DNA of 64,000 bases from Altericroceibacterium spongiae (GCF_003610805.1 NZ_RAPF01000003.1:372001-436000), one strand, 5' to 3'. Numbered from the stretch's first letter, positions 1 through 11,677 are shown. The notes: generated by a model from the letters alone, not told the origin. A program made the numbers and translations.

Positions 1-235
1 CAGCATTTTCGCGTCTGACCCAATCGGCCACTTCCGTGCTTTCGCGCACATCCTGTTCGAGCCAGCGATAAGGATCGGCGACAGTTTCGCCGAACTGGGT
101 TTCCACCACATCGCCGCGGCGGGTTTCGGGGTAATCGGGCGCGGTCATGTCCTGTGCTCCGGCGGGAAGGGAAATCACGATGGCGGCCATGCCTGCCAGC
201 AGGCCGGCAAGGCCGGAGTGATGGGCTTTACGCAT
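1..235 (-). CDS. Prolyl oligopeptidase (S9A), N-terminal part, runs off window
   Basis: Only the first 78 codons are present; the gene continues beyond base 1. The product starts with a cleavable signal peptide (hydrophobic LAGLLAGMAAIVI, cleavage near AGA-QD), then YPETRRGDVVETQFGE and VADPYRWLEQ. This is the usual opening of periplasmic S9A prolyl oligopeptidases, where the N-terminal segment packs against the beta-propeller. The family cleaves short peptides after proline. The ATG at 235 has a good ribosome site (AGAGGAG) about 9 nt upstream. The catalytic Ser/Asp/His lie outside the window, so activity cannot be judged. Confidence 0.85.
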   Translation of the reverse strand, partial: MRKAHHSGLAGLLAGMAAIVISLPAGAQDMTAPDYPETRRGDVVETQFGETVADPYRWLEQDVRESTEVADWVRRENA

Positions 236-331
236 TGGAACGCTCTCCTCTGTTGCAGCGGAGAAAGTAGCGTATGAAACGAATGAGGCAATATCTGCCT
301 GAAATAGGATCCGCATTCCGGTGTGCAGATA

Positions 332-363
332 CAAAAGCGGCCGGGGATCGCTCCCCGGCCGCT
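332..363 (-). terminator. Intrinsic terminator after rplQ
   Basis: A perfect 12-bp inverted repeat (AGCGGCCGGGGA, loop TCGC, and its complement) is followed on the minus strand by TTTT. It sits 27 bases past the rplQ stop and most likely ends the rpsM-rpsK-rpoA-rplQ transcript. Confidence 0.85.
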
Positions 364-389
364 CTCATTATTCGCAATTGTCGAAGCGA

Positions 390-812
390 TCAGGCTTCGG
401 CGTATTCGTTTTCCTCGGTCATCACAGGGCCGCTATCCTGGCCCTTGGCTTCGGTGTCACGATCCACCAGTTCGATCACAGCCATCTGGGCTGCGTCGGA
501 GGAACGATAACCGGCCTTGATGATGCGGGTATAGCCGCCTTCACGACCCTTATAGCGTTCTGCCAGAACATCGAACAGCTTCTGAAGCTGCGCGTCGTCG
601 AGCAGGCGGCTATGCGCCAGACGACGGTTCGACAGGCCACCGCGCTTGGCAAGCGTGATGAGCTTTTCGATATAGGGGCGAAGTTCCTTGGCCTTGGGCA
701 GCGTGGTGGTGATCTGCTCATGCTTGATGAGAGCCGCCGCCATATTGCGGAACAGGGCCGTGCGATGGCCGCTCTTGCGACCGAGCTTACGCTGGGAAAT
801 ACCGTGACGCAT
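390..812 (-). CDS. rplQ: 50S ribosomal protein L17
   Basis: L17 of the large ribosomal subunit, 140 residues. The product begins [17 protein letters not shown] and carries the conserved [19 protein letters not shown] stretch. A TTG two codons upstream would lengthen it, but GGAG lies 8 nt before the ATG at 812 and family members begin MRHG, so that ATG is the start. The C-terminus is an acidic tail, longer than in E. coli L17 (127 residues) and typical of alphaproteobacteria. It is the last gene of the rpsM-rpsK-rpoA-rplQ group. Confidence 0.97.
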   Translation of the reverse strand: MRHGISQRKLGRKSGHRTALFRNMAAALIKHEQITTTLPKAKELRPYIEKLITLAKRGGLSNRRLAHSRLLDDAQLQKLFDVLAERYKGREGGYTRIIKAGYRSSDAAQMAVIELVDRDTEAKGQDSGPVMTEENEYAEA

Positions 813-922
813 AATCAATACTCCGTTCGTAGGGGGCCCGTATGAGGTAGCCCGAAACCGGCAGCTCGTTTTAAGGGCGCTGCCATAACCCTTTTAAAGG
901 CCCTGAGACCCTCAGTCAGCGA

Positions 923-949
923 AAGGGGCCGGTGTCATGCCGGCCCCTT
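923..949 (-). terminator. Hairpin between rpoA and rplQ
   Basis: AAGGGGCCGG and CCGGCCCCTT form a 10-bp stem with a 7-nt loop, just downstream of the rpoA stop. Only three T residues follow on the minus strand. It is probably a weak attenuator or an RNA-processing or stability hairpin rather than a full stop. Confidence 0.5.
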
Positions 950-960
950 CCAGTGAAGGT

Positions 961-2016
961 TTAACCGAGAAGTTCCTGTTCGAGCTTCTTGGCCATTTCT
1001 TCGATATTTTCAGGCGGCCAGCCGGGAATGTCCATGCCGAGGCGCAGCCCCATGCTGGAAAGGACTTCCTTGATCTCGTTGAGCGACTTGCGGCCGAAAT
1101 TCGGTGTGCGCAGCATCTCGGCTTCGGTCTTCTGGACCAGATCGCCGATATAGATGATGTTGTCGTTCTTGAGGCAGTTGGCCGAACGCACCGACAGTTC
1201 CAGTTCGTCCACCTTCTTGAGAAGGTAACGGTTGAGCTGGTTGGCATCGCTTTCTTCCGGCTGCGCCGCAACGCCGATCATCTGATTGGCAGGCTGCGGA
1301 ATACCGTCTTCGAAATGGACGAAGAGGGTCAGCTGGTCCTGAAGAATACGGGCTGCATAGGCAATCGCATCTTCGGGGGTGACGGTGCCGTCGGTTTCGA
1401 TCGTCAGCGAGAGCTTGTCATAATCGAGTTCCTGCCCGACACGGGCATTCTCGACCTTGTAGCTCACCTGATGAACCGGCGAGTAAAGCGAATCGACCGG
1501 GATCAGGCCGATCGGCGCATCGGCCGGACGGTTCTGAACGGCAGGGACATAGCCTTTGCCGGTATCTGCGGTCAGCTCCATGTTGAACGTGGCGCCTTCG
1601 TCAACGTGACAGATGACGAGATCCTTGTTCATCACTTCGATATCGCCCGTGACGGCAATATCCCCGGCGGTAACTTCGGCCGGGCCAGTTGCGGAAAGCT
1701 GCAGCCGCTTGGGGCCTTCGCCTTCCATTTTAAGAGCGATCTGCTTCACATTCAGCACGATGTCGGTGACGTCTTCGCGCACACCGGCCAGCGAGGAGAA
1801 TTCGTGGAGCACATTTTCGATCTTGATCGACGTAATCGCAGCGCCCTGCAGCGAGGACAACAATACGCGACGCAGCGCGTTGCCGAGCGTGAGGCCGTAG
1901 CCCCGTTCCAGCGGTTCGGCGACGAAGGTCGCCTTCCGCTTGGCGTCGCCGCCCGCCTTGATATCGAGGCTGTTGGGTTTCTTAAGTTCCTGCCAATTCT
2001 TCATATTGACGGACAT
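961..2016 (-). CDS. rpoA: DNA-directed RNA polymerase subunit alpha
   Basis: Alpha subunit of RNA polymerase, 351 residues. The N-terminal domain (about 1-235, with the [22 protein letters not shown] motif) dimerises and nucleates core assembly. The C-terminal domain (about 260-335, containing [19 protein letters not shown] and [13 protein letters not shown]) binds UP elements and activators. It starts [15 protein letters not shown] with GGGGAAG just upstream; an internal ATG four codons later is possible. The gene lies in the usual rpsK-rpoA-rplQ order. Confidence 0.98.
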   Translation of the reverse strand: MSVNMKNWQELKKPNSLDIKAGGDAKRKATFVAEPLERGYGLTLGNALRRVLLSSLQGAAITSIKIENVLHEFSSLAGVREDVTDIVLNVKQIALKMEGEGPKRLQLSATGPAEVTAGDIAVTGDIEVMNKDLVICHVDEGATFNMELTADTGKGYVPAVQNRPADAPIGLIPVDSLYSPVHQVSYKVENARVGQELDYDKLSLTIETDGTVTPEDAIAYAARILQDQLTLFVHFEDGIPQPANQMIGVAAQPEESDANQLNRYLLKKVDELELSVRSANCLKNDNIIYIGDLVQKTEAEMLRTPNFGRKSLNEIKEVLSSMGLRLGMDIPGWPPENIEEMAKKLEQELLG

Positions 2017-2121
2017 AGACTTCCCCTAAGGTAGTGTTCTGGCGACAAAGGCCGCGGGCACTTCAGAGCGCCGCGGCCGATGCGATTTTGCTATGCGGCG
2101 ACATGCCGCGCGGCAGGTCGA

Positions 2122-2511
2122 TCAGACGCGGCGGCGCTTGGACGGCCTCACGCCATTATGCGGGATCGGAGTCACGTCACGGATCGATGTGATCGTAAAA
2201 CCGACAGCCTGAAGAGCGCGCAGAGCACTCTCACGGCCCGAACCCGGTCCCTTGATTTCGACTTCCAGCGTACGGACACCATGTTCCGCGGCTTTCTTGC
2301 CGGCATCGTCTGCCGCGACCTGAGCGGCATACGGGGTGGATTTACGGCTGCCCTTGAAGCCCATCATACCAGCGGAGGACCAGCTGATTGCATTGCCCTG
2401 CGCGTCGGTGATGGTGATCATGGTGTTATTGAAGCTGGCGTTAACATGCGCAACACCCGAGGAGATGTTCTTGCGCTCACGCCGGCGAATACGTTGCGGT
2501 TCGCGTGCCAT
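2122..2511 (-). CDS. rpsK: 30S ribosomal protein S11
   Basis: S11 of the 30S platform, 129 residues, full length. It has the conserved [35 protein letters not shown] and [15 protein letters not shown] segments, and the basic tail [10 protein letters not shown] that contacts 16S rRNA. It lies between rpsM and rpoA, about 58 nt after rpsM and 105 nt before rpoA, in the standard alpha-operon order. Confidence 0.98.
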   Translation of the reverse strand: MAREPQRIRRRERKNISSGVAHVNASFNNTMITITDAQGNAISWSSAGMMGFKGSRKSTPYAAQVAADDAGKKAAEHGVRTLEVEIKGPGSGRESALRALQAVGFTITSIRDVTPIPHNGVRPSKRRRV

Positions 2512-2569
2512 GGATAATTCCTATCGTGCGAATATCTGGGAAAGCAATTCGAGCATTCAAGCCCGATGC

Positions 2570-2938
2570 TTACTTCTTCTTGCCGGCGATCGGCTTGGCC
2601 TTGCCCTTGCGGGTGCGCGCATTGGTATGCGTACGCTGACCGCGAACGGGGAGACCCTTACGGTGACGCAGGCCACGATAGCAGGCGAGGTCCATCAGAC
2701 GCTTGATATTCATCGCGGTTTCACGACGAAGGTCGCCTTCCACGGTGTATTCGGCATCCAGCGTTTCACGAATCTGCACGACTTCGGCATCGGAAAGATC
2801 CTGCACGCGACGTGCATGATCGATACCGAGCTTATCGGCAATGGCCTTCGCGGTGGTCGGGCCGATTCCATGAATATAGGTGAGCGCAATAATTACGCGC
2901 TTATTTGTGGGGATATTGACCCCGGCAATACGAGCCAC
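2570..2938 (-). CDS. rpsM: 30S ribosomal protein S13
   Basis: S13 of the 30S head, 122 residues, which contacts the P-site tRNA and the inter-subunit bridges. [32 protein letters not shown] and the C-terminal [19 protein letters not shown] are diagnostic. It is the first gene of the group here. The gene before it on the same strand is lpd, about 400 nt away and closed by a strong terminator. The alpha operon is therefore separated in this genome from secY-adk of the spc operon, which normally precede rpsM. Confidence 0.97.
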   Translation of the reverse strand: MARIAGVNIPTNKRVIIALTYIHGIGPTTAKAIADKLGIDHARRVQDLSDAEVVQIRETLDAEYTVEGDLRRETAMNIKRLMDLACYRGLRHRKGLPVRGQRTHTNARTRKGKAKPIAGKKK

Positions 2939-3280
2939 TTACTTCTCCATGCTCCACAGGGAGCCCCATTCACAAGAAAGGGACACCCCTATCTCATCGC
3001 GTTGATACTCCGCAGGCCACGGCTTTTGCCTTAACGGCAAAAAGTCCGGTTGAAGCAGCATGAACCTGCTCCATGCCGGACGGATCCGTGAATTACGATG
3101 TAAGCTTTGCGCTTAGGCAGATTCGCGCGACACGTCAACAGCATAGATGGCTGACTCCATGCAAAAGAGCATGAAGGCGTGTTACACGATGACTTTCGGT
3201 TAGCGTAATCGGGTGCGAAAGTCAAAGTTTTGTCATCCGGCGTCCTGCTCCGTACCGTAGGTGCAATGGAACGGGAACGC
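2939..3280. other. Non-coding region upstream of rpsM
   Basis: No convincing gene is seen here. On the minus strand it should hold the promoter and a leader of roughly 150 nt for rpsM-rpsK-rpoA-rplQ. Two TTGAC-like boxes occur on that strand (3133-3138 and around 3221-3227). No S4/S13-type autoregulatory pseudoknot could be recognised by eye. Confidence 0.5.
3110..3138 (-). promoter_or_regulatory. Possible promoter of the rpsM operon
   Basis: On the minus strand TTGACG (3133-3138) is followed after exactly 17 nt by TAAGCG (3110-3115). The -35 is close to consensus and the -10 is poor. It lies about 170 nt before rpsM in a region that must hold the operon promoter. This is an inference from motif and place only. 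Confidence 0.3.
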
Positions 3281-3317
3281 AAAAAGAGCGGCAAAAGCAC
3301 TAGCCTTTGCCGCTCTT
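3281..3317 (-). terminator. Intrinsic terminator of the TCA operon (after lpd)
   Basis: AAGAGCGGCAAA and TTTGCCGCTCTT make a perfect 12-bp stem around a 10-nt loop, followed on the minus strand by TTTTT. It begins 21 bases after the lpd stop and separates the TCA operon from the ribosomal genes. Confidence 0.9.
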
Positions 3318-3338
3318 ATTTTGTCCCTGCGGGGCCGG

Positions 3339-4748
3339 TCAGATATGAATCGGTTTGCCCTGCACGGCCATTGCAGCTTCCTTCACGGCTTCCGAATGCG
3401 TCGGATGGGCGTGGCAGGTATAGGCGATATCTTCCGAAGAGGCGCCGAATTCCATGGCCTGCACGGCCTGGGCGATCATCGTTCCGGCGACGCTGGCGAT
3501 CATCCAGACGCCCAGCACGCGGTCGGTTTCCGCATCGGCAATGACTTTCACGAAGCCATCCGTATCGCGATTGGTCTTGGCGCGGCTATTGGCCATCATC
3601 GGAAATTTACCGGTTTTGACGGTATGGCCGGCTTCCTTAGCCGCTTCCTCGGTCAGACCGACACCGGCGATTTCCGGCATGGTATAAACCACGCTGGGGA
3701 TCACGGCATGGTTCACGATACCTGTCTGACCGGCAATGTTCTCAGCGACGGCAATGCCTTCATCCTCGGCCTTATGGGCGAGCATGGGGCCGGGGATCAC
3801 ATCCCCGATGGCCCAGATGCTTTCGACCTTGGTGTTGAAGATCGAATCGGTTTCGATCTGGCCGCGCTCATTGGTTTCGATACCCACGGCATCGAGGCCG
3901 AGACCGTCCGTATTGGGCTTGCGACCGATCGACACCAGCACGCAGTCGGCTTCGAGCACTTCGCCATCGCCGCCGGAGGCCGGTTCGATCGAGACCCTGG
4001 CTTTGCCGCCGTCCACTTCGACGCCGGTGACCTTGGTGGAAAGCTTCAGCTCCATGCCCTGTTTCTTGAACAGCTTGCCCGCTTCCTTGCGGACTTCACT
4101 ATCCATACCGGGCAGAAGCTGGTCGAGATATTCGACCACGGTGACGTCGGCTCCGAGACGACGCCAGACTGAACCCAGTTCCAGACCGATGACGCCGCCA
4201 CCGATGACGACCATTTTTTCGGGCACCTTGGACAGCGCAAGGGCACCGGTGGAATCCACCACAACACCCTTGTCATTGTCGATTTCGACACCTGGAAGCG
4301 GTGTTACCGAAGAGCCGGTTGCGATTACGATGTCGCGGGCAGTGACGGTCTTGCCGTCCACTTCCACCGAATGCGCATCCTTGAAACCGGCACGGCCCTT
4401 GAGCCATTCCACCTTGTTCTTCTTGAAAAGATATTCGATGCCGCCGGTCAGTTCCTTGACCGCTGTGGCCTTTTCGCCCTGCAACGTATCGAGATCGAGG
4501 CTGACTGCATCGGTTTTCACCCCGAATTTGGCGAGCACGCCTTCATTGGCTTCTTCGAAAAGCTCGGAACCGTGCAGCAGAGCCTTGGAAGGAATGCAGC
4601 CCACATTGAGGCAGGTGCCGCCCAGCGTTTCGCGGCTTTCGGCGCAGGCCGTCTTGAGGCCCAGCTGCGCCGCCCGGATCGCCGCCACATAACCGCCCGG
4701 TCCGGCACCAATTACGAGAACATCGTAGTCGAAGGTCTGGTCTGCCAT
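3339..4748 (-). CDS. lpdA: Dihydrolipoyl dehydrogenase (E3)
   Basis: E3 flavoenzyme, 469 residues. It re-oxidises the dihydrolipoyl arm of the E2 core and reduces NAD+. The FAD-binding GAGPGGY is near residue 14, the redox disulfide Cys46/Cys51 lies in GGTCLNVGC, the NAD motif is GGGVIGLELG, and the catalytic His448 lies in HPTHSE near the C-terminus, supplied to the partner subunit. The start has GGGGGAGAC upstream. It is the last gene of the sucD-sucA-sucB-lpd run, so it most likely serves 2-oxoglutarate dehydrogenase; a second lpd for pyruvate dehydrogenase would be expected elsewhere. Confidence 0.96.
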   Translation of the reverse strand: MADQTFDYDVLVIGAGPGGYVAAIRAAQLGLKTACAESRETLGGTCLNVGCIPSKALLHGSELFEEANEGVLAKFGVKTDAVSLDLDTLQGEKATAVKELTGGIEYLFKKNKVEWLKGRAGFKDAHSVEVDGKTVTARDIVIATGSSVTPLPGVEIDNDKGVVVDSTGALALSKVPEKMVVIGGGVIGLELGSVWRRLGADVTVVEYLDQLLPGMDSEVRKEAGKLFKKQGMELKLSTKVTGVEVDGGKARVSIEPASGGDGEVLEADCVLVSIGRKPNTDGLGLDAVGIETNERGQIETDSIFNTKVESIWAIGDVIPGPMLAHKAEDEGIAVAENIAGQTGIVNHAVIPSVVYTMPEIAGVGLTEEAAKEAGHTVKTGKFPMMANSRAKTNRDTDGFVKVIADAETDRVLGVWMIASVAGTMIAQAVQAMEFGASSEDIAYTCHAHPTHSEAVKEAAMAVQGKPIHI

Positions 4749-4799
4749 TCTTTGTCTCCCCCGGGGCCTGTCCCGGGATATTCTTGCAGCAAAGTAAGA

Positions 4800-4821
4800 G
4801 GCCCCGGCAAGCGCCGGGGCC
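4800..4821 (-). other. Intercistronic hairpin between sucB and lpd
   Basis: GGCCCCGGC and GCCGGGGCC form a perfect 9-bp stem with an AAGC tetraloop. There is no T-run, so it is not a classical terminator. Together with the hairpin at 9009-9039 it suggests processing or differential stability along the TCA transcript (inference). Confidence 0.5.
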
Positions 4822-4832
4822 GGTTTCGTGTC

Positions 4833-6089
4833 TTAGAGGTCGATCAGGATCCGCATCGGATCTTCGATCGCTTCCTTGATGATCTTGAGCGCGGTCACTG
4901 CTTCGCGGCCGTCAATGATACGGTGGTCATAGCTCAGAGCCATATACATCATCGGCTTGATCACGACCTGACCGTTCACGGCTACCGGACGTTCCTCGAT
5001 CCGGTGAAGCCCCAGAACGGCGCTCTGCGGCGGGTTGATGATCGGGGTCGACATCAGTGAGCCGAACACACCGCCATTGGAGATGGTAAAGGTGCCGCCT
5101 TTCATATCGTCCATCGACAGCGTGCCGTCTTTCGCCTTCTTGCCGTAATTGGCGATGGCGAGTTCGACATCGGAGAAGCTCATGCTTTCGACATTGCGAA
5201 CCACCGGAACGACGAGGCCATTGGGGGCGCTCACCGCGACCGAGAGATCGACGAAATCGTGATAGAGAATCTCATCGCCGTCGATCTGGGCATTGACCGC
5301 CGGAACGTCCTTCAGTGCAAGGCAGGCTGCCTTGGCAAAGAAGCTCATGAAACCGAGCCGGATATCATGCTTCTTGGCGAAGAGGTCCTTGTACTGGCTG
5401 CGGGCTTCGATCACCGCCGTCATGTCGACGTCGTTGAAAGTGGTGAGCAGGGCGGCTGTGTCCTGCGCGCTCTTCAAACGGGTAGCGATCGTCTTGCGCA
5501 GACGGGTCATTTTCACCCGTTCGACCTTGCGGCTCGGACCGGCTGAAGGCGCATCGGCCGAAGCGGCATCGGCCGGAGCGGCAGCGCCGCCGGAGTCTTT
5601 CTTCTTGGCCGCTTCGAGCACGTCTTCCTTGGTCAGGCGGCCATCCTTGCCGGTGCCCTTGATCGTGCTCGGGTCGATCCCGTGTTCGAGGATCGCACGG
5701 CGCACGGCGGGGGACAGCGTCGCCGAAGCATCGACCTTGCTGTCATCCGAAGAGGAGGCCGCCGGAGCGGGTGACGGAGAAGGCGCGGGGCTGCTTGCCT
5801 CGGGCTTTTCCTGCTTGCGTTCGGTCGGGCCTTCGGGGCCGGCATTGGGTGTGCCTTCCTCGATCGTCGCGATAATCGCGCCGACTTCCACCGTGTCACC
5901 GATTTCGGCCTTGTATTCGCCCATCACGCCGGCAACCGGCGCGGGAACTTCAACAGCGACCTTGTCGGTTTCGAGGCTGGCAATCGGCTCGTCCAGAGCG
6001 ACCGCTTCACCCGGCTTCTTCAGCCATTCACCGATAGTAGCTTCGGTGACGGACTCACCGAGAGTGGGAACCTTGACTTCATTGGCCAT
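4833..6089 (-). CDS. sucB: Dihydrolipoyl succinyltransferase (E2 of 2-oxoglutarate dehydrogenase)
   Basis: E2 core of the 2-oxoglutarate dehydrogenase complex, 418 residues. Domains in order: a lipoyl domain (1-75) with lipoylated Lys43 in ETDKVAVEV; an Ala/Pro/Ser linker (about 80-115); a peripheral subunit-binding domain (about 115-155, [21 protein letters not shown]); a second Ala/Pro linker; and the catalytic domain with His389 and Asp393 in [11 protein letters not shown]. It transfers succinyl groups from lipoamide to CoA. It starts 11 nt after sucA, so the two are surely co-transcribed. Confidence 0.96.
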   Translation of the reverse strand: MANEVKVPTLGESVTEATIGEWLKKPGEAVALDEPIASLETDKVAVEVPAPVAGVMGEYKAEIGDTVEVGAIIATIEEGTPNAGPEGPTERKQEKPEASSPAPSPSPAPAASSSDDSKVDASATLSPAVRRAILEHGIDPSTIKGTGKDGRLTKEDVLEAAKKKDSGGAAAPADAASADAPSAGPSRKVERVKMTRLRKTIATRLKSAQDTAALLTTFNDVDMTAVIEARSQYKDLFAKKHDIRLGFMSFFAKAACLALKDVPAVNAQIDGDEILYHDFVDLSVAVSAPNGLVVPVVRNVESMSFSDVELAIANYGKKAKDGTLSMDDMKGGTFTISNGGVFGSLMSTPIINPPQSAVLGLHRIEERPVAVNGQVVIKPMMYMALSYDHRIIDGREAVTALKIIKEAIEDPMRILIDL

Positions 6090-6100
6090 AGTCTGTGTCC

Positions 6101-8956
6101 TCAGGCCTTCCTGCTTTGATTGCCATTACGTTGTGCCATCCCGCCATCGGCAAGGCCGAGCGCGATGGAGACGAGAGCTTCCTGCTGCACCTGGTGGCGC
6201 TTGGCGAAGCCGGTTGCCGGGGAAGCGGCTTCTTCGCGACCGGCATATTTCGGGCGTTTGCCCTGATGTCCGGCAGCGGTAAGCGCATCCTCGATACGGT
6301 CCTGCACGAAGAACCATGCCCCGTTATTCTTGGGCTCTTCCTGACACCACACGACATCTTCCAGATTGGGCATACGCTTCATCCGGACAGCGAGCGGTTC
6401 GCCGGGGAACGGGTAGAGCTGTTCGATCCGCACGATGGAGACATCGTCCAGCCCTTCGTGATCGCGCTTTTCGATGAGATCGTAAGCGACCTTGCCCGAG
6501 CACAGCACCAGACGCTTCACCTTCTCATCGGGAATGTCCTTTGTATCGGACATGATCCGGCGGAAGTGACTGTCCTCCAGGAATTCTTCCGCGGAAGATT
6601 TGGCCATCGGATGACGCAGCAGCGATTTCGGCGTCATGATGACCAGCGGCTTGCGGAAGGAACGCAGCATCTGGCGCCGCAGAACATGGAAATAGTTCGC
6701 GGGTGAAGTGATGTTGCAAACCTGGATATTATCGTTTGCGCAAAGCTGCAGGAAGCGTTCGAGCCGGGCGGAGCTGTGTTCCGGACCCTGGCCTTCATAA
6801 CCATGCGGCAGCAGCAGCACGAGCCCGTTGGCACGCAGCCATTTCACTTCACCGGCCGCGATATACTGGTCGATGATGATCTGTGCGCCATTGGCGAAGT
6901 CACCAAACTGCGCTTCCCACAGGACCAGAGTCTTGGGGTCGGCAAGGGCGAAGCCATATTCGAAGCCGAGCACGCCATATTCGGAAAGCGGGCTGTCATA
7001 GACTTCGAACTTGCCGTGCGGCAGCGTGCAGAGCGGGATATATTTGCTCTCATCCTTCTGGTCGACCCAGATGGCGTGGCGCTGCGAGAATGTGCCGCGG
7101 CCCGAATCCTGTCCCGACAAGCGGACACCGAAGCCTTCGGTCACGAGGCTGCCGAAAGCCAGCGCTTCGGCAGTCGCCCAGTCGAAGCCTTCGCCGGTTT
7201 CGAACATCTTGCCCTTGGCCTTGAGCACGCGGCCGAGAGTCTTGTGAATTTCAAGCTCTTCGGGAACCGTTGTCAGTGTGCGGCCGAGACTGTCGAACAG
7301 TTTGCGTTCCACTGCGGAATGGATGTTGCGGCGGGCTGTTTCGGGGTCGGCCGGCTTGTGCAGACCGCTCCAGCGACCGGCAAACCAGTCCGCTTCATTT
7401 GGTTTGTAATCCTTGGCAGCATCGAATTCGTTGGTGAGCAGTGTTTCGAATTCGTCGCGTGCTCCGGCAGCATAACCGCTTTCGATCACGCCTTCTTTTT
7501 CGAGCCGTCCGGCGTAGAGTTCGCTGACCCGCGGATGCTGCTTTATCTGCGCATACATCATCGGCTGCGTGAAGCTCGGTTCATCGCCTTCATTATGGCC
7601 GAAGCGGCGATAGCACCACATATCGATCACGATATCGCGCTTGAAGCGCTGGCGATATTCGATGGCGAGCTTGCAGGCGAAAGTGACTGCTTCGGGATCA
7701 TCGCCGTTCACATGCAGGATCGGCGCCTGCACACCCTTTGCCACATCGGACGGATAGGGCGAGGAGCGGGCGAATTTCGGGCTGGTGGTGAAGCCGATCT
7801 GGTTGTTGATGACGAAGTGGATGCAGCCACCCGTATTGTAACCATGCACGCCCGACAGGCCGAAGCATTCCCACACGATACCCTGACCGGCAAAGGCGGC
7901 ATCGCCATGGATCAGAACCGGCAGAACCTGTTCATGCGTGTCCAGATCTTCGCGGAAAGCCTGCTGTGCGCGGACTTTACCGAGCACCACCGGATCGACC
8001 GTTTCGAGATGCGACGGGTTGGGGACCAGCGACATATGTACCTTGATCCCGTCAAATTCGCGATCGGTGCTGGTGCCGAGGTGATATTTCACATCGCCCG
8101 AACCGCCGACATCGTCGGGATTGGCCGAACCGCCGGAAAATTCGTGGAAGATCACACGATAGGGTTTGGCCATCACATTGGCGAGCACGTTCAGGCGGCC
8201 GCGATGGGCCATGCCATAAACGATGTCGCGCACGCCGTACTGGCCACCATATTTGATCACCGCTTCGAGTGCCGGGATCATGCTTTCGCCGCCATCGAGG
8301 CCGAAACGCTTGGTGCCGACATATTTTTTGCCGAGGAATTTCTCATATTCCTCGCCGCGGATCACGGCAGAGAGGATGGCGCGTTTGCCTTCCTGCGTGA
8401 ATTCGATGACCTTGTCGGGCCCTTCGATCCGATCCTGAAGGAAGCGACGTTCCTCCACATCGGAAATATGCATATATTCGAGGCCGACCTTGCCGCAGTA
8501 ATTCTTGCGGAGGATATTCACCAGCTCGCGCGGGGTTACCCAGTCGAGACCAAGCGTGCCGCCGATATAGACCGGGCGATCGAGTGCTTCGGCGGTAAAG
8601 CCGTGCCATTCGGGCTTAAGATCGTCGGGTAGCTTGCGCGTGCTGAGATTCAGTGGGTCGAGTTCGGAAACGAGATGGCCGCGCACCCGATAGGTGCGGA
8701 TCAGCATCATTGCCTGAACGGAATCGGAGGCAGCCTGTTCGATCGTCTTGTTATCGATCGGCTTGCCGGCCTTCTTGGAGGCTTCTTTGACGGCGAGTTT
8801 CAGCGCAAAGGGATCGAGACCCTGCGTCAGATCGTCGCTATCGGCCGCATCGGAGAGCGGCCATTTGGCATTCTGCCAGCTTGGGCCGGGCTGGGGCCCT
8901 GCGTCCAGGTCATCCTGGTCGAATTCTGGTAGGAAGTCGTGCTTTTCATTACCCAT
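6101..8956 (-). CDS. sucA: 2-oxoglutarate dehydrogenase E1
   Basis: Thiamine-diphosphate E1, 951 residues, which decarboxylates 2-oxoglutarate and loads succinyl on E2. It has [14 protein letters not shown], the [12 protein letters not shown] cofactor region, [16 protein letters not shown], and the C-terminal [19 protein letters not shown]. An in-frame ATG 13 codons upstream lacks a ribosome site, whereas the ATG at 8956 has AAGGTGG five nt before it and gives the usual N-terminus (MGNEKHDF). It follows sucD after about 90 nt with an intercistronic hairpin. Its presence shows a complete oxidative TCA branch. Confidence 0.96.
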   Translation of the reverse strand: MGNEKHDFLPEFDQDDLDAGPQPGPSWQNAKWPLSDAADSDDLTQGLDPFALKLAVKEASKKAGKPIDNKTIEQAASDSVQAMMLIRTYRVRGHLVSELDPLNLSTRKLPDDLKPEWHGFTAEALDRPVYIGGTLGLDWVTPRELVNILRKNYCGKVGLEYMHISDVEERRFLQDRIEGPDKVIEFTQEGKRAILSAVIRGEEYEKFLGKKYVGTKRFGLDGGESMIPALEAVIKYGGQYGVRDIVYGMAHRGRLNVLANVMAKPYRVIFHEFSGGSANPDDVGGSGDVKYHLGTSTDREFDGIKVHMSLVPNPSHLETVDPVVLGKVRAQQAFREDLDTHEQVLPVLIHGDAAFAGQGIVWECFGLSGVHGYNTGGCIHFVINNQIGFTTSPKFARSSPYPSDVAKGVQAPILHVNGDDPEAVTFACKLAIEYRQRFKRDIVIDMWCYRRFGHNEGDEPSFTQPMMYAQIKQHPRVSELYAGRLEKEGVIESGYAAGARDEFETLLTNEFDAAKDYKPNEADWFAGRWSGLHKPADPETARRNIHSAVERKLFDSLGRTLTTVPEELEIHKTLGRVLKAKGKMFETGEGFDWATAEALAFGSLVTEGFGVRLSGQDSGRGTFSQRHAIWVDQKDESKYIPLCTLPHGKFEVYDSPLSEYGVLGFEYGFALADPKTLVLWEAQFGDFANGAQIIIDQYIAAGEVKWLRANGLVLLLPHGYEGQGPEHSSARLERFLQLCANDNIQVCNITSPANYFHVLRRQMLRSFRKPLVIMTPKSLLRHPMAKSSAEEFLEDSHFRRIMSDTKDIPDEKVKRLVLCSGKVAYDLIEKRDHEGLDDVSIVRIEQLYPFPGEPLAVRMKRMPNLEDVVWCQEEPKNNGAWFFVQDRIEDALTAAGHQGKRPKYAGREEAASPATGFAKRHQVQQEALVSIALGLADGGMAQRNGNQSRKA

Positions 8957-9008
8957 TTGGGCCACCTTCAGCCGTCGGCTATCTGTGCCGGACATTCTAG
9001 TAATGTAA

Positions 9009-9039
9009 GGAGCCGGGCCCGAATATCAGGACCGGCTCC
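9009..9039 (-). other. Intercistronic hairpin between sucD and sucA
   Basis: GGAGCCGG (9009-9016) and CCGGCTCC (9032-9039) form an 8-bp stem. On the transcribed minus strand a run of six T precedes the stem instead of following it, so this is not a rho-independent terminator of the operon. It is likely an RNA stability or processing element. Confidence 0.5.
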
Positions 9040-9046
9040 CAAAAAA

Positions 9047-9937
9047 TCAGGCGAGTTCCTTGAGAACTTCGTTCAGCGTGGTGCCGAGTTCGCTGGGGGA
9101 AGCTGCAACGCGAATGCCGGCTTCTTCCATTGCAGCGATCTTGTCTTCGGCACCGCCCTGTCCGCCGGAGACGATCGCACCGGCATGGCCCATGCGGCGT
9201 CCCGGAGGCGCCGTGCGACCGGCGATGAAACCGGCCATCGGCTTCTTGCGCCCGCGCTTGGCTTCGTCCTTGAGGAACTGAGCGGCTTCTTCTTCGGCAG
9301 AGCCGCCGATTTCACCGATCATAATCATGCTTTCGGTTTCATCGTCGGCGAGGAACAGTTCCAGCACATCGATGAAATTGGTGCCGTTCACCGGGTCGCC
9401 GCCAATGCCCACAGCCGTGGTCTGGCCAAGGCCGATATTGGTGGTCTGGAACACGGCTTCGTAAGTCAGCGTGCCGGAGCGCGACACGACACCGACCGAA
9501 CCCTTCTTGAAGATCGAGCCGGGCATGATGCCGATCTTGCATTCGCCGGGTGTCAGCACGCCGGGGCAGTTCGGGCCGATGAGGCGCGATTTGGAACCCT
9601 GCAGGGCACGCTTTACGCGGACCATGTCCATCACCGGAATACCCTCGGTGATAGCTACGATCAGTTCGACTTCGGCGTCGATCGCTTCGAGAATGGAATC
9701 GGCTGCGAAGGGCGGCGGAACGTAAATGACGCTGGCGGTCGCGCCGGTCTTGTCCTTGGCTTCGGCAACCGTGTCATAGACGGGAATGCCGATATGTTCG
9801 GTGCCGCCCTTTCCGGGGGTTACGCCGGCGACCATCTGGGTGCCATAGGCGAGGGCCTGTTCAGTGTGGAACGTGCCGGTAGCACCGGTCATCCCTTGCG
9901 TGATGACCTTGGTGTTCTTGTCGACGAGAATGCTCAT
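9047..9937 (-). CDS. sucD: Succinyl-CoA synthetase subunit alpha
   Basis: Alpha subunit of succinyl-CoA ligase, 296 residues. It has an N-terminal CoA-binding Rossmann domain ([14 protein letters not shown]), the [20 protein letters not shown] loop and the phosphorylated His251 in [14 protein letters not shown]. The ATG at 9937 overlaps the stop of the preceding gene (ATGA). GGAG stands 11 nt upstream. The partner subunit sucC is not in this window. In many bacteria sucC directly precedes sucD, but here an unrelated secreted protein does, so the two subunits must be made from separate loci. Confidence 0.95.
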   Translation of the reverse strand: MSILVDKNTKVITQGMTGATGTFHTEQALAYGTQMVAGVTPGKGGTEHIGIPVYDTVAEAKDKTGATASVIYVPPPFAADSILEAIDAEVELIVAITEGIPVMDMVRVKRALQGSKSRLIGPNCPGVLTPGECKIGIMPGSIFKKGSVGVVSRSGTLTYEAVFQTTNIGLGQTTAVGIGGDPVNGTNFIDVLELFLADDETESMIMIGEIGGSAEEEAAQFLKDEAKRGRKKPMAGFIAGRTAPPGRRMGHAGAIVSGGQGGAEDKIAAMEEAGIRVAASPSELGTTLNEVLKELA

Positions 9938-10530
9938 TGATCGGTTAACTCCACGATGGAGGCAGAAAATACGAGGCCGCTTAAAGGCAGCTCTGCGAGA
10001 GGGCCGGGCAGATCTGCGTCCTGCTCGGCAAAAATGACTTCCATATCGGTATGATCGGGAGTGAGACCTGGTTCCCACCCATAAGACAGGATAGGAGAGT
10101 TTTCCGAAGGATCGGAAGACGGTTCACGCCCGGCCCATTCCGTCAGTTCGGCTTTGCCGATCGGCGCCGCCGCATCGAAGTCATAGATGCGACAGCCCCG
10201 GGATTCGAAACCGGCGCCACGGACGCCGGAAATAACCATATATAAATCGCGACCGGAAACCTCGCGGCGATAGGTACCGCCTTCGATGACTTCCATGTCC
10301 GTACCCATTCGCTCCATGGCGCGCCGTCCGAATGCGATCAGCTGGCCGACTTTCGAGTCGGGTACTGCATCGAAGGTTTTCCAGCCTGCCTTTTCCGCCA
10401 GAGCCGTAGCTTTGTCGAAATCGGCAATCGGCGTGCAGCTATGTTCGAACACGGAGAGCACATCCTGCGCCGGATAGGCGGCGGGTGTGCCCTGCGCTGT
10501 GGCTGCGGCCAGAAGAAGGCTGGAAAACAT
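9934..10530 (-). CDS. Unknown secreted protein inside the mdh-sucD operon
   Basis: 198 residues, not recognised. A short hydrophobic N-terminus ([14 protein letters not shown]) looks like a signal peptide. The mature part has two cysteines, one in [14 protein letters not shown] and one in [12 protein letters not shown], an AEKAGW motif, and an acidic C-terminal half. It begins 30 nt after mdh and its stop overlaps the sucD start by 4 nt, so it is translationally coupled to a TCA enzyme although its product should be exported. The layout resembles the protein at 55278-55853. Function unknown. Confidence 0.75.
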   Translation of the reverse strand: MFSSLLLAAATAQGTPAAYPAQDVLSVFEHSCTPIADFDKATALAEKAGWKTFDAVPDSKVGQLIAFGRRAMERMGTDMEVIEGGTYRREVSGRDLYMVISGVRGAGFESRGCRIYDFDAAAPIGKAELTEWAGREPSSDPSENSPILSYGWEPGLTPDHTDMEVIFAEQDADLPGPLAELPLSGLVFSASIVELTDQ

Positions 10531-10559
10531 CGGGTCAGGCTGCCTTGGAGGGAGCGCGG

Positions 10560-11671
<1,112 letters not shown>

Positions 11672-11677
11672 CAACTT

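Noticed and set aside
9938-10078. A 47-residue N-terminal extension of SucD
   Set aside because: It is Arg/Ser-rich, antisense-like sequence overlapping the preceding gene in another frame; SucD homologues begin [10 protein letters not shown].
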